Assembly: GCA_035549175.1 (NCBI GenBank)
Contig: DASZRL010000081.1
Span: 1 to 47,252, forward strand
Direction of reading: 5' to 3'
Length of the DNA: 47,252 nt
Source: DASTSN01 sp035549175
GTDB lineage: Bacteria > Bacteroidota > Bacteroidia > Chitinophagales > Chitinophagaceae
The stretch's first letter is position 1. Every line of letters begins with the position of its first letter. Under the pieces are notes generated by a model. It searched no databases, had not been told where the DNA came from, and was given only the letters and a program-made list of their open reading frames with translations. Positions 32,233-41,254 of this stretch are shown piece by piece. The position numbers were made by a program, and so were the translations under genes.

Positions 32233-33087
32233 TTACTTAAGCCGGGGTTTCAGGAAGGCCATGACGTGCCGGTAGGCATCTTCGGTGGCCGCCTTGTCAT
32301 AATGGGGGTTGCTGGGATTGGCGAAGGCATGAACCGCGTCGTAGCGGTAAACGGTCAGTTTCTTGCCTGCCTTTTTCATATTCGCAGCAAACGTATCCAC
32401 GACGGCCGGCGTAATCCATTGCTCCTTATTGGCAAATAACCCGAGTACATCGGCGTGCAGCCCCTTGAGCCGGTTGAGATCCTTTTCCGGCATGCCGTAA
32501 TACATCACGCATCCTGCGGCTTGTTTGCCGGCCAGCAGGCTTGCCTGGAGGCTCCAGCCGCCGCCGAAACACCAGCCGATCGTGAAGATCCGGGCATTCG
32601 TTCCTGCGTAGCTAACCGCGCCGCGTATGATGGCCTCGGCCCGTTCGGTCTTTACTTCTCCCATGTATTTGCCGGCTTCATCCGGGGTGGTAGCTACTTT
32701 GTGGTCATAGAGGTCCAGGGCGATTACATTCACATTCCCCAGGTCCTTCCACAACTGCTCGCTTTCCTTTTTGATGTAATCATTCAGTCCCCACCATTCA
32801 TGGATCACAAACAGGTAATTGCGGGTGGGGGACGCCGCTTTGATTTCCCAGCCGTGCGCCTCGGCGCCGTCGGCTGCCTTGAAGGTGATGTCATGGCCGT
32901 TGTCGCTGCGGAAGTGAAAAGGCCGGGGAGCCTCGTGGCTCATTACAAAGGATTTGTCAGAGGCGAAACGTGCAAAAGACTCCGTGGCCGTGGGCTGGCA
33001 GCAGGCCATACTGTTCATCGCGGTTTGCTGTGCGTGAGCGGCATGCAGCCAGGTCAGCGCGGCCAGGGCGAAGCATACTTTTTTCAT
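32233..33087 (-). CDS. Exported dienelactone hydrolase family protein
   Basis: A 284-residue alpha/beta-hydrolase with a signal peptide (MKKVCFALAALTWLHAAHAQ). The core follows dienelactone hydrolase: VIHEWWGLNDYIK (94-106), VIALDLYDHK (121-130), the nucleophile Cys173 in IGWCFGGGWS and the catalytic His253 in YDAVHAF. The acid residue usually found as Asp in a GxxD context is replaced by the region FANKEQW (218-224), so the triad may differ. Periplasmic location is inferred; the substrate is unknown. The start is the Met before the KK of the signal peptide. Confidence 0.88.
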   Translation of the reverse strand: MKKVCFALAALTWLHAAHAQQTAMNSMACCQPTATESFARFASDKSFVMSHEAPRPFHFRSDNGHDITFKAADGAEAHGWEIKAASPTRNYLFVIHEWWGLNDYIKKESEQLWKDLGNVNVIALDLYDHKVATTPDEAGKYMGEVKTERAEAIIRGAVSYAGTNARIFTIGWCFGGGWSLQASLLAGKQAAGCVMYYGMPEKDLNRLKGLHADVLGLFANKEQWITPAVVDTFAANMKKAGKKLTVYRYDAVHAFANPSNPHYDKAATEDAYRHVMAFLKPRLK

Positions 33088-33535
33088 AACTGTCAATTTT
33101 TCATTTTAAATTAGGACACTAACGTTTCAATATAGAATAAAGAACTTCTTTTTAAACTTGTCTGTATTGGTTTCCTGGCGATAGGAAGCCGAAAACGTTT
33201 GGGTGATAACAGATTTTTGAAAAATAAAATAATGATAATAAATTTATATGAATCATTATACGTGGTTTTATTCCGACACAGTTCACTACGTAAATCCAGG
33301 GGTTTTAAAAAACATGCTGAGCGCTATCCTGGTTATTAAATGACAAGGTATTCCGTCAATCTGATAACCGCAGCTGTCTATATTTTCAAGTTCAAATTAC
33401 ATTGGTTGGCTGAGGGACTGCCGTTGTCCCGACAACTGAAAGTAGTCAAAGTCTCCATTGCAGGCTGATCTTTTGTCCTGCCCTGATATTACAGATATCC
33501 CAGGTAGTGGTTCGTACTACCGTGTCAAAAAAAAG
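33088..33535. other. AT-rich intergenic region
   Basis: 448 nt, visibly richer in A/T than the surrounding genes. One 42-codon open frame (ATG 33340 to TGA 33468, beginning MTRYSVNLITAA) matches nothing I recognise and is probably chance. A GGTAGT/ACTACC inverted repeat lies near 33501-33521 beyond the end of the minus-strand membrane-protein gene but lacks a T-run. I see nothing else. Confidence 0.5.
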
Positions 33536-33964
33536 TCATTCTTTTTCAATAGAGCGGTTGGCTCGGTAGTTATAAACAAAAGCCAGCAACCCACCCACAA
33601 TTGCTTCCTGAAAAAGCGCATAAACAAACCATTGAATTGCCAGCGAAAAAGGAATTAGTCCTGTCGAGGCATAGGTGTTCAAGGACATCTGTATTCCAAT
33701 CCAGGCACCCAAAAAAAAGCCGTAAAGAATACCTTCTCCTATCGTTCCTTTTTTTCTCCATTTACTATAAACCCAGGTAAAAATCAATGTGCTTACTACA
33801 CTCGAAATTATAAATGCCCAAATTTTATTTTTGATATTTTCAGAATGCAACGTGGGCATTAATGCCATGTAAGTCTTATGCAGTACTATGTCATGAATAA
33901 AATATCCGCTAAGGCTATGGATGGCATATACCACTAACCAACTTAAGAAAAATCGTTGCCGCAT
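33536..33964 (-). CDS. Small membrane protein of unknown function
   Basis: A 142-residue protein with about four hydrophobic segments: WLVVYAIHSLSGYFIHDIVL, AFIISSVVSTLIFTWVY, ILYGFFLGAWIGIQMSL and LFQEAIVGGLLAFVYNY. A basic linker (SKWRKKGTIGEG) lies between helices two and three. I do not recognise the family. Its base and codon composition is far more AT-rich than its neighbours, and it is flanked by gene-poor AT-rich DNA, which suggests horizontal origin. The start codon at 33964 is supported by the basic N-terminus MRQR before the first helix. Confidence 0.65.
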   Translation of the reverse strand: MRQRFFLSWLVVYAIHSLSGYFIHDIVLHKTYMALMPTLHSENIKNKIWAFIISSVVSTLIFTWVYSKWRKKGTIGEGILYGFFLGAWIGIQMSLNTYASTGLIPFSLAIQWFVYALFQEAIVGGLLAFVYNYRANRSIEKE

Positions 33965-34721
33965 ATTCTATAAATTTTCTGAAGGTATTCTGTTGGATGG
34001 TTTTCCCTTCTCTTAAGGTAGAAAGATCAATGGGATATTCATTGCAAAGCATATATCTATTGCACTAGTCTAAATTAATAACTCTATCTCAAACTGTGTA
34101 ATGAGCAGCGCCTGTAGGACGGGGTCCGGTAAGGGCCCCATCTGACTAAATGCCCTGATTGCCATTTCAAAATGGCGACCCCGCCTGGGGTACCTATTTT
34201 AGTTTATGAGATTCTGCAATGTATCCACCTGTCGTCCTTTTACCTAGTACCGCCAACAGGTGTATTTATGAAGTGCACCACCACGATGTCAAAGAGCTTA
34301 TACGCAAACAATTGAAAATCTTATAATTAAAACGTAATGCGCGTGAAACTTGGATCATTCGGGATCTCATCTGATCCGGCTGGCTGGCCGAACCGGATAG
34401 CCTGCCGGAAAACAACACCGGTTCGCCATATTGGTTCGGTCCAGGAACTGCCATTCAGCCAATTTGAGAATCAATTTATTTTGATTTTTTCCACATCACG
34501 GCCCGGCCGATTTTACCAATAAGGAAAATTGCTGTAGGTTTGCATGACCTTCAGGAACTTCTCCACACGATAGTGGTCCCCGGGTCAAATTCGGTGAATT
34601 AAGTTGGCTGTTCAACTCGGTTGAATGGGGTTTTTTTGATAAGCCGGAAACAGGACCGGGTTATGCAGTACAGCCATTTGTTACCGGAACCAGCGAATAA
34701 AGCGACGACAAATTTTTTATA
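33965..34721. other. Gene-poor region upstream of pyrG with inverted repeats
   Basis: 757 nt without a convincing gene. Three adjacent inverted repeats lie at 34121-34139 (GGGGTCC/GGGCCCC), 34161-34176 (GCCATT/AATGGC) and 34178-34191 (ACCCC/GGGGT). A 35-codon frame at 34219-34326 (ending VKELIRKQLKIL) could be a gene fragment or chance. TAGGTTTG at 34535-34542 fits the -7 consensus and may drive pyrG with a long leader of about 180 nt. The first half is AT-rich. No transposase could be read. Confidence 0.5.
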
Positions 34722-36371
34722 ATGGCAAAATATATTTTCGTTACCGGTGGTGTGACTTCCTCGCTGGGCAAGGGGATCATAGCGGCCTCCCTGGCCAAAT
34801 TGCTGCAGGCGAGGGGATTCCGGGTGACGATCCAGAAGTTCGACCCCTACATCAACGTAGACCCCGGGACCCTGAATCCGTATGAACACGGCGAGTGTTA
34901 TGTGACCGAGGATGGCGCGGAAACCGACCTGGACCTCGGGCATTACGAGCGGTTTCTCAATATTTTCACATCCCAGGCCAATAATGTCACCACCGGGCGA
35001 ATCTACCAGACCGTGATCAACAAGGAGCGGGAAGGTGCCTACCTGGGCAAGACCGTACAGGTCGTTCCGCATATCACGGACGAGATCAAGCGCCGCATGC
35101 TCGAGCTTGGCAAAAGCGGGGAGTACGATATTGTCCTTACCGAAATCGGGGGTACGGTCGGCGACATTGAAAGCCTTCCGTTTATCGAGGCCCTCCGGCA
35201 GCTTCAGTGGGAATTACCGGAGGAAGATACGGTCGTGGTTCACCTGACGCTGATACCCTACCTGAAGGCAGCCAAGGAGCTCAAGACCAAGCCCACCCAG
35301 CACAGCGTCAAAATGCTCAGCCAGGAGGGCGTCCACCCTGATATCATTGTCTGCCGCACGGAACGGCCGCTTACCCATGACCTGCGCCGCAAGATCGCCC
35401 TGTTCTGCAATGTCAAGACAGAAGCTGTGATCGAGGCGGCCGACGCCCCCACCATTTATGAAGTGCCCCTTGCCATGATGCGGGAGCAGCTCGATGTCAT
35501 CTGCCTGAAGAAACTGGCGATCCCCCACTATAATGAGCCGGAGCTTACCCGGTGGAAGGAATTTCTCGAAAAGCTGAAATACCCCAAAGGCAAGGTGAGT
35601 ATCGGTTTGATTGGCAAATACATTGAACTGCAGGATGCCTACAAATCCATTCTGGAAGCCTTTGTTCACGCCGGGGCTGTCAACGAATGCCAGGTGCAGG
35701 TAGTCAACGTACACAGTGAATACATCACGGAGGAGAATGTGGCTGAGAAACTGGCGGGCCTGGACGGCCTGCTTGTAGCTCCGGGGTTCGGCCACCGCGG
35801 GGTGGAGGGCAAGATCATTGCCGTCCGGTACGCGCGACTGAACCAGTTACCTTTCTTCGGGATCTGCCTGGGCATGCAGATGGCTGTCATCGAATTTGCC
35901 CGGGACGTCCTGGGCCTGAAGGAGGCGCATTCCACAGAGATGAATCCGGCCACGCCGGACCCGGTCATTGACCTGATGGAAGAACAGAAAAAGATTACCG
36001 CCAAGGGCGGCACCATGCGGCTGGGCACCTATCCCTGCGAGATCCGGGAGGGAACCCTGGCCTATGAAATCTATGGCAAGTCGCGTGTCAATGAGCGGCA
36101 CCGCCACCGCTGGGAGTTCAATAACCGGTACCTGGACCGGTTTGAACAGGCCGGTATGGTCGCCAGCGGGAAGAACCCGGACACCAACCTGGTGGAAATC
36201 ATTGAACTGCCCGGTCATCCCTTTTTTATCGGGGTCCAATACCACCCGGAGTTAAAGAGCACGGTAGAAAATCCCCAGCCCCTGTTTGTTCATTTCATCC
36301 GGGCTGCCAAAGCCTTCGCCGACAAGAAAAACGAAGCCAAGACCTCCCTCCTTCCCAGCGAAGTAATCTGA
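34722..36371 (+). CDS. pyrG: CTP synthase
   Basis: CTP synthase (549 aa) aminates UTP to CTP with glutamine and ATP. It starts with the conserved KYIFVTGGVTSSLGKGI. The synthetase domain (about 1-270) includes KFDPYINVDPGTLNPYEHGE. The glutaminase domain (about 295-549) has the nucleophile Cys382 in GICLGMQ and the catalytic H508/E510 in QYHPELKS. Length is standard. It has a long, partly AT-rich upstream region, and yidC follows after 108 nt with its own -7 box. Confidence 0.97.
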   Translation: MAKYIFVTGGVTSSLGKGIIAASLAKLLQARGFRVTIQKFDPYINVDPGTLNPYEHGECYVTEDGAETDLDLGHYERFLNIFTSQANNVTTGRIYQTVINKEREGAYLGKTVQVVPHITDEIKRRMLELGKSGEYDIVLTEIGGTVGDIESLPFIEALRQLQWELPEEDTVVVHLTLIPYLKAAKELKTKPTQHSVKMLSQEGVHPDIIVCRTERPLTHDLRRKIALFCNVKTEAVIEAADAPTIYEVPLAMMREQLDVICLKKLAIPHYNEPELTRWKEFLEKLKYPKGKVSIGLIGKYIELQDAYKSILEAFVHAGAVNECQVQVVNVHSEYITEENVAEKLAGLDGLLVAPGFGHRGVEGKIIAVRYARLNQLPFFGICLGMQMAVIEFARDVLGLKEAHSTEMNPATPDPVIDLMEEQKKITAKGGTMRLGTYPCEIREGTLAYEIYGKSRVNERHRHRWEFNNRYLDRFEQAGMVASGKNPDTNLVEIIELPGHPFFIGVQYHPELKSTVENPQPLFVHFIRAAKAFADKKNEAKTSLLPSEVI

Positions 36372-36448
36372 GCGCCACAGCAGCCGGTTAATGGCGGGTC
36401 GCCTTCCGGGCACAGGACATTTAAAAGCCCCCGATTGGCGAAATAGGC

Positions 36449-36456
36449 TATCTTTG
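36449..36456 (+). promoter_or_regulatory. Candidate -7 box for yidC
   Basis: TATCTTTG matches TAnnTTTG, 24 nt before the yidC ATG. No clear -33 TTTG is present. Confidence 0.45.
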
Positions 36457-36479
36457 CCCACTCTAAAAATTATTGCCGA

Positions 36480-38336
36480 ATGAATTTTGACCGCAATACT
36501 GTCCTCGGCTTTGTCGTGCTGGCCCTTCTTTTTTTCGGCTATTTCTGGTACACCAGCAAAGAGCAGTCAGCGTATCGCAGGGAGCAGGCCCGGATTGATT
36601 CGATCAACAACCTGAATAAACCCAGGCCGGATACCCTGGCCCTGAAACAGGATTCCATCCGGCTGGATTCCCAGAGCCGGGTCCAGCATGCAGGCTCTTA
36701 CTTTTCTGCGGCCTTTCAGGGTACGGAACGGCTGGATACCGTGGAGACAGACTTGCTCCGCATCGTGTTCAGTAACCGCGGGGCCCAGCCCCGCCAGGTT
36801 TGGCTGAAGCGGTTCCGCCAGCCCGACAGCAGCCTGGTTGATCTGGTATCCCAGGATTTTGACAAGATTGATTACCCGGTCAACGCGGGCGCCAACCAGA
36901 CGGCCCACGTCAGTGATTTGTATTTTAATGGTCCGGTCGTCACCCGGCATCCAGATGGCAGCCAGCAGGTGACCTTCAGCCTGCCCTTGTCCGACAGCAG
37001 CGGAGGGGTACTGACCCATGAATTCCTGCTCCGGCCGGAAGATTACATGATCGATTTTACCATCGGCATGAAGGCGTCAGCCAACCGGCTTTTATCCCAG
37101 CAGACCCTGAACCTGAACTGGCAGCATAAGGCAGGGAAGCTGGAGCGCAACCTGGCCTATGAGAAGCAAAACTCGCAGATCGGCTACAATGAAGGCGGAA
37201 GCTACGATTTCAATTCGCTGCAGCGCAAGACCAGCAAGGAGTTTGACAAGGGGGTAAAGTGGGTTTCGGTCAAGCAGCAGTTCTTTAATGTATCCCTGGT
37301 TGCGCGCAATCCGGATGGTTTCACCTCCGGCAGAATCGAATGGGCTGTTCCCAATGATTCCTCAACCGTCGTACAGGCCGCCGGGAACTTCCGCTATGCC
37401 GTACCCCAGGGCGCCACGGTAAGCCTGCCTCTGGCACTCTATTACGGCCCAAATGACTACAAGATTCTCAAGGGGTATCACCTGGAAATGGAAAATCTTG
37501 TCAACCTGGGCTACGGGATGTTTGCCTTCGTCAAGTACATCAATCGCTGGATCATCCTGCCTGTTTTTGACTTCTTCACCAGTTTTTTTGCCAGCTATGG
37601 CCTGGTCATCGCGCTGCTGACCATCTTTATCCGCCTGCTGACTTCCCCCCTGATGTATCCCGGATACCTCACCAGCGCGAAAATGCGCCTCCTGCGGCCG
37701 GAGCTGGATGAACTCCGTAAGAAATTTCCGGACCAGCAGCAGTATGCCATGGAGCAGATGAAATTCATGCGGGAGGCTGGGGTGAATACCCTTGCCGGCT
37801 GCCTGCCCAGTCTGCTGCAGATCCCCATTTTCTTCGCCTTGTACAGCTTTTTCAACTCCAACGTGGCCCTGCGGGGGCAGAGTTTTCTTTGGGCCAAGGA
37901 CCTCTCTTCCTATGACACTCTGATTCATTTCGGGAATATCCCCGTAGTCAGTTACCTGCTGGGCGACCACCTCAGCCTGTTTACCATAACCGCCGTGGCG
38001 ACCAGCTTCCTGATATCCCTGTACAGCATGAGCATGTCGCCTGACCAGAGCAACCCGGTTATGAAGTACATGCCTTATTTCTTCCCGGTATTCCTGCTTT
38101 TCATATTTAACCGGCTGCCTTCCGCCCTTACTTGGTACTACACCGTGTCCAATGTGATTACGCTGCTGTTGCAGTTTGTTATCCAGCGGTACATAATCAA
38201 CCATGACAAATTGCTGGCGCAGATCGAGCAGAACCGGAAAAAGCCGAAAACCAAGTCGAAGTTTCAGGAGCGTATGGAGCAGATGCAGGAGCAGCAAAAA
38301 CGGCTGAAGGAAATGCAGGATAGAAACAAACGTTAA
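36480..38336 (+). CDS. yidC: Membrane protein insertase YidC
   Basis: YidC/Oxa1 family insertase (618 aa) that places proteins in the inner membrane with or without SecYEG. TM1 is FVVLALLFFGYFWY (about 11-24). A large periplasmic beta domain follows (about 55-340), then the five-helix core: NRWIILPVFDFFTSFF, the cytoplasmic helical hairpin (KMRLLRPELDELRKKFPDQQQYAMEQMKFMREAG), GCLPSLLQIPIFFALYSFF and later helices. The C-terminal tail is strongly basic and Gln-rich, typical for ribosome contact. Length fits Gram-negative YidC of Bacteroidota. Confidence 0.97.
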   Translation: MNFDRNTVLGFVVLALLFFGYFWYTSKEQSAYRREQARIDSINNLNKPRPDTLALKQDSIRLDSQSRVQHAGSYFSAAFQGTERLDTVETDLLRIVFSNRGAQPRQVWLKRFRQPDSSLVDLVSQDFDKIDYPVNAGANQTAHVSDLYFNGPVVTRHPDGSQQVTFSLPLSDSSGGVLTHEFLLRPEDYMIDFTIGMKASANRLLSQQTLNLNWQHKAGKLERNLAYEKQNSQIGYNEGGSYDFNSLQRKTSKEFDKGVKWVSVKQQFFNVSLVARNPDGFTSGRIEWAVPNDSSTVVQAAGNFRYAVPQGATVSLPLALYYGPNDYKILKGYHLEMENLVNLGYGMFAFVKYINRWIILPVFDFFTSFFASYGLVIALLTIFIRLLTSPLMYPGYLTSAKMRLLRPELDELRKKFPDQQQYAMEQMKFMREAGVNTLAGCLPSLLQIPIFFALYSFFNSNVALRGQSFLWAKDLSSYDTLIHFGNIPVVSYLLGDHLSLFTITAVATSFLISLYSMSMSPDQSNPVMKYMPYFFPVFLLFIFNRLPSALTWYYTVSNVITLLLQFVIQRYIINHDKLLAQIEQNRKKPKTKSKFQERMEQMQEQQKRLKEMQDRNKR

Positions 38337-38362
38337 AAGGCATTTTAGGAAAACGCTAACGG

Positions 38363-38394
38363 AACCCGGACGCCAAATCGCGGCCGGGTTTTTT
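38363..38394 (+). terminator. Terminator after yidC
   Basis: Arms AACCCGG (38363-38369) and CCGGGTT (38384-38390), with the T run continuing to 38394. Confidence 0.8.
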
Positions 38395-38460
38395 CTTTAC
38401 GCAACTTATTGGCTAAATTGGCACGTCTTTTTAATATATATCCTTAAAGGGAGTTTTACC

Positions 38461-39138
38461 ATGAAACCTGTTTACACCCTGGCGCTGGCAGCCTGTTTCC
38501 TGTTCGTATCCGGGAGTAACCGGCTGGCAGCCCAAAAGACCATAACCGAGGCCACGATTTCATACGATATCGTGGTGAGCAATTCGAGTCCCAACCCCCA
38601 GATAGCCGACATGCTGGACGGGGCCACCAGCATCGTATACCTGAAAGGACCTTCCAGCCGCTCCGAAATGATCAGTTCCCTGGGAACCCAGTCTACGATC
38701 CTGGACGGAAAAACGGGAAATGTAACGGTGCTGAAGGATTACGGTGAGCAGAAGTTCATGATCACCATGACGGCCCAGGAATGGAAGGAGTCCAATAAAA
38801 AATACGAGGGGGTGAGGTTTACCTTTTCCGACGAATACAAGACAATCGCCGGGTATAAATGCCAGAAAGCCGTGGGTAAACTCCAGGACGGAACCGTCTT
38901 CAATGTCTACTTCACCCGGGATCTGGTACCGCAGAACCGCGATTTCCAGTACCTCAACAAGAACCTGCCCGGTCTGGCATTGGAGTATGAAGCCTCCTTC
39001 GGCAAGCTGATGGTTACCTATACGGTGTCCTCTATTAATTTCAACCCGGTTCCGGCTGCCAAATTCGATCTGCCCAAAAGTGGTTACCGCGTGATGACTT
39101 TCGAGGAAAGCAAAAAAGCAGGAAAAGGAGGAAACTGA
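38461..39138 (+). CDS. Exported protein, GLPGLI/DUF4412-like
   Basis: A 225-residue protein with a signal peptide (MKPVYTLALAACFLFVSGSNRLAAQ). The mature part is beta-rich with ITEATISYDIVVS, SRSEMISS, YKTIAGYKCQKA and NLPGLALEYEAS. The last is close to the GLPGL-x-LE core of the GLPGLI family; DUF4412 proteins look similar. Such proteins are common in Bacteroidota, exported, and of unknown function, possibly lipid- or ligand-binding. It lies alone after the yidC terminator. Confidence 0.75.
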   Translation: MKPVYTLALAACFLFVSGSNRLAAQKTITEATISYDIVVSNSSPNPQIADMLDGATSIVYLKGPSSRSEMISSLGTQSTILDGKTGNVTVLKDYGEQKFMITMTAQEWKESNKKYEGVRFTFSDEYKTIAGYKCQKAVGKLQDGTVFNVYFTRDLVPQNRDFQYLNKNLPGLALEYEASFGKLMVTYTVSSINFNPVPAAKFDLPKSGYRVMTFEESKKAGKGGN

Positions 39139-39171
39139 ACGGGACGTGGATCCGGCTGATAGCAGCTCACC

Positions 39172-39516
39172 TTAATGGTTCAGCTGGGGGATACCCACGC
39201 TGACCTTCACCTTGTTCACCAACACCTTGGAATTGATCGGAAGCAGGTAGGTGCGGTTACCCTTTTCGTAGGTGATCACCGTATTGAGGTTGATATAGTC
39301 TGAACTTTGGAGGGTCGCATTGATCACGTTGGTTCCCCGGTAATTGTAGCCCGATTTCAGGGAGAAGCCGGATTTCGGAATGAACAGGTTGCGATTGGTA
39401 AGCAGGGATTTGCTGTTACGGTTTTTATAGCGCCCGTCTCCCAGCATGGCGAAGGAACCTGCCGTAAAGCTGACGAGCAGCAGGGCAACCATGGCCTTCC
39501 TTCTCATAAAATGCAT
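39172..39516 (-). CDS. Small exported protein of unknown function
   Basis: A 114-residue protein with an N-terminal signal sequence (MRRKAMVALLLVSFTAGSFA). The mature part is basic and rich in Asn, Ser, Tyr and Lys (NRNLFIPKSGFSLKSGYNYRG), ending KVKVSVGIPQLNH. I know no function. Alternatives for the start are 39507 and 39546; 39516 gives a reasonable n-region. It converges on the GLPGLI-like gene. Confidence 0.6.
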   Translation of the reverse strand: MHFMRRKAMVALLLVSFTAGSFAMLGDGRYKNRNSKSLLTNRNLFIPKSGFSLKSGYNYRGTNVINATLQSSDYINLNTVITYEKGNRTYLLPINSKVLVNKVKVSVGIPQLNH

Positions 39517-39690
39517 TAGTATGGCGGACCTATTTCTCATTCGCAATACAAAAATAACAATAAAAAGAAATACTAAAAAAACCGATTATCCAGACTTTTA
39601 ATACATATTTAACGACTGGGAGGAAAAATTGTTACAAAAAGTTGGCAAATCTTAGCTTTTCGACTTAAATTGTATAAACCTCTGGTATTC

Positions 39691-41112
39691 ATGAAAGAAA
39701 ATCCATTCAGGGAAGATCGGGAGCAGTTTGGGGAGTTGTTGAAACTTTATGAAAACCTGAAGAACGGCCGCGGCCATTCTTTCCTGGAGGAGGATGCCTT
39801 TGAAAAGATAATCGATTATTTCGACGAACGGGAAAACCTCTCCAAAGCCTTGGAAGCCGCCGAGTTAGGCATTGAGCAGTATCCCTATTCCGGCGCCCTG
39901 CTCATCCGTAAGGCCGACCTGCTTCTGGCCCTCCGGCAATACCAGACCGCCCTGGATACCCTGGAAAAGGCGGAACTCCTGGGGAAAGACGATATCAACC
40001 TTACCATTCTGAAGACGGATGCCTACCTGGCTCTGGATATGCAGGATAAAGCTGTTGAGTTACTTCAGGAGGCCCTGGCCTTTTTCGAAGGGGAGGAGCG
40101 GGTTGATTTGTTGTTTGAGCTGGCGGACGTCTATGATGACTACGAGGAATTTGACAAGGTTTACGATTGCCTTTCGCTGATCCTAAAGGAAGATCCGACC
40201 AACGAGGAGGCTTTATACAAAATCTGTTTCTGGACGGATTTTACGGGGCGCAACGAAGAGAGCATCCGGCTCCATCAGCAGATCATTGATGCGCATCCCT
40301 ATAATGAGTTGGCCTGGTTCAACCTGGCAGCGGCCTTCCAGGGCCTTAAGTTGTATGAGAAGGCTATCGATGCGTACCAGTACGCGGTGGTCATCGACGA
40401 AAAGTTTGATTACGCCTACCGGAATATGGGGGATGCCTATATCCGCATGCGCAAATACAAGGAGGCGATTGAGGTACTCAACAAGGTCCTGGAATTGTCC
40501 AAGCCGGAAGATGTCATCTACGAGGCAATAGGCCATTGCTATGACCGGCTGAAAAACTTCGCCCAGGCAAGGTTTCATTACCGGAAAGCCTCCCATTTGA
40601 ACCCCGAGGACAGCAAACTGTTTTATAAAATCGCCTGCACCTATTATAACGAGGGACAGTGGGAGACTGCTGCCCGGCAGCTGGAAAGTGCCCTCAAGAT
40701 TCATCGCACCCAATCCGAATACAACCTGCTGATGGGGGAATGCAAATCCCAGCTTGGACAGTACCGGGAGGCCATCCAGTATTTTTCCCTGGTGGTACGG
40801 CATCGTGCGCGGGGAACTGCCGGCTGGGAGGCCCTGATCCGGTGCCTGTACCAGGCGGGTTACTACGAGGAGGGACTGGAACAGGTCCGGGCAGCCCTGC
40901 GTATGACAGCCGGCAAGCCCCTGTTCCTGTTTTACGAAAGTGCCCTCCAGCTGGCTCAGGGAAATTTCAAGGAAGGCATACTGTACCTGGAACGGGCTAT
41001 GGAAAAGGCGCCCCGCCTGCTTAAGAAGTTCGTGGAACTTAACCCGGCCATCCTGCAAAACCAACAGGTGGTAGACGTGCTGGCCCGCTTCAAGCGTTCC
41101 AGATCCATTTGA
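39691..41112 (+). CDS. Tetratricopeptide repeat protein
   Basis: A 473-residue soluble protein made largely of TPR-type helix pairs from about residue 60 to 440. Clear repeat units include NELAWFNLAAAFQGLKLYEK, then AYRNMGDAYIRMRKYKEAIE, then EAIGHCYDRLKNFAQARFHY, then LFYKIACTYYNEGQWETAA. There is no signal peptide or membrane helix, so it is probably a cytosolic scaffold for protein contacts. The ATG at 39691 (MKENPFREDREQ) is preferred over a TTG 21 nt upstream. A weak -7-like TAGCTTTT lies about 38 nt before the start. It stands alone, so its partner is unknown. Confidence 0.85.
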   Translation: MKENPFREDREQFGELLKLYENLKNGRGHSFLEEDAFEKIIDYFDERENLSKALEAAELGIEQYPYSGALLIRKADLLLALRQYQTALDTLEKAELLGKDDINLTILKTDAYLALDMQDKAVELLQEALAFFEGEERVDLLFELADVYDDYEEFDKVYDCLSLILKEDPTNEEALYKICFWTDFTGRNEESIRLHQQIIDAHPYNELAWFNLAAAFQGLKLYEKAIDAYQYAVVIDEKFDYAYRNMGDAYIRMRKYKEAIEVLNKVLELSKPEDVIYEAIGHCYDRLKNFAQARFHYRKASHLNPEDSKLFYKIACTYYNEGQWETAARQLESALKIHRTQSEYNLLMGECKSQLGQYREAIQYFSLVVRHRARGTAGWEALIRCLYQAGYYEEGLEQVRAALRMTAGKPLFLFYESALQLAQGNFKEGILYLERAMEKAPRLLKKFVELNPAILQNQQVVDVLARFKRSRSI

Positions 41113-41168
41113 TGGGTTGCTTCTTACAGACTGTCTTACAATTAAATACGACTAATCCGATTCTTTCC

Positions 41169-41176
41169 TATTTTTG
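41169..41176 (+). promoter_or_regulatory. Candidate -7 box for the comA-aroE unit
   Basis: TATTTTTG fits TAnnTTTG, 79 nt before the comA ATG. No -33 element is clear. Confidence 0.4.
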
Positions 41177-41254
41177 CGCCGGTCCGAAAGGGCCCTCCTG
41201 CAGCCATGAATTTACGGCAAACCAGCCGTTTCACGGGGGATTAAAGACTGATCA

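Noticed and set aside
33340..33468. 42-codon open frame in the AT-rich spacer
   Set aside because: Short, no start signals, no recognisable features; expected by chance.
34219..34326. 35-codon frame ending VKELIRKQLKIL
   Set aside because: It could be a fragment of a recombinase-like or other gene, but the match is too short to claim.
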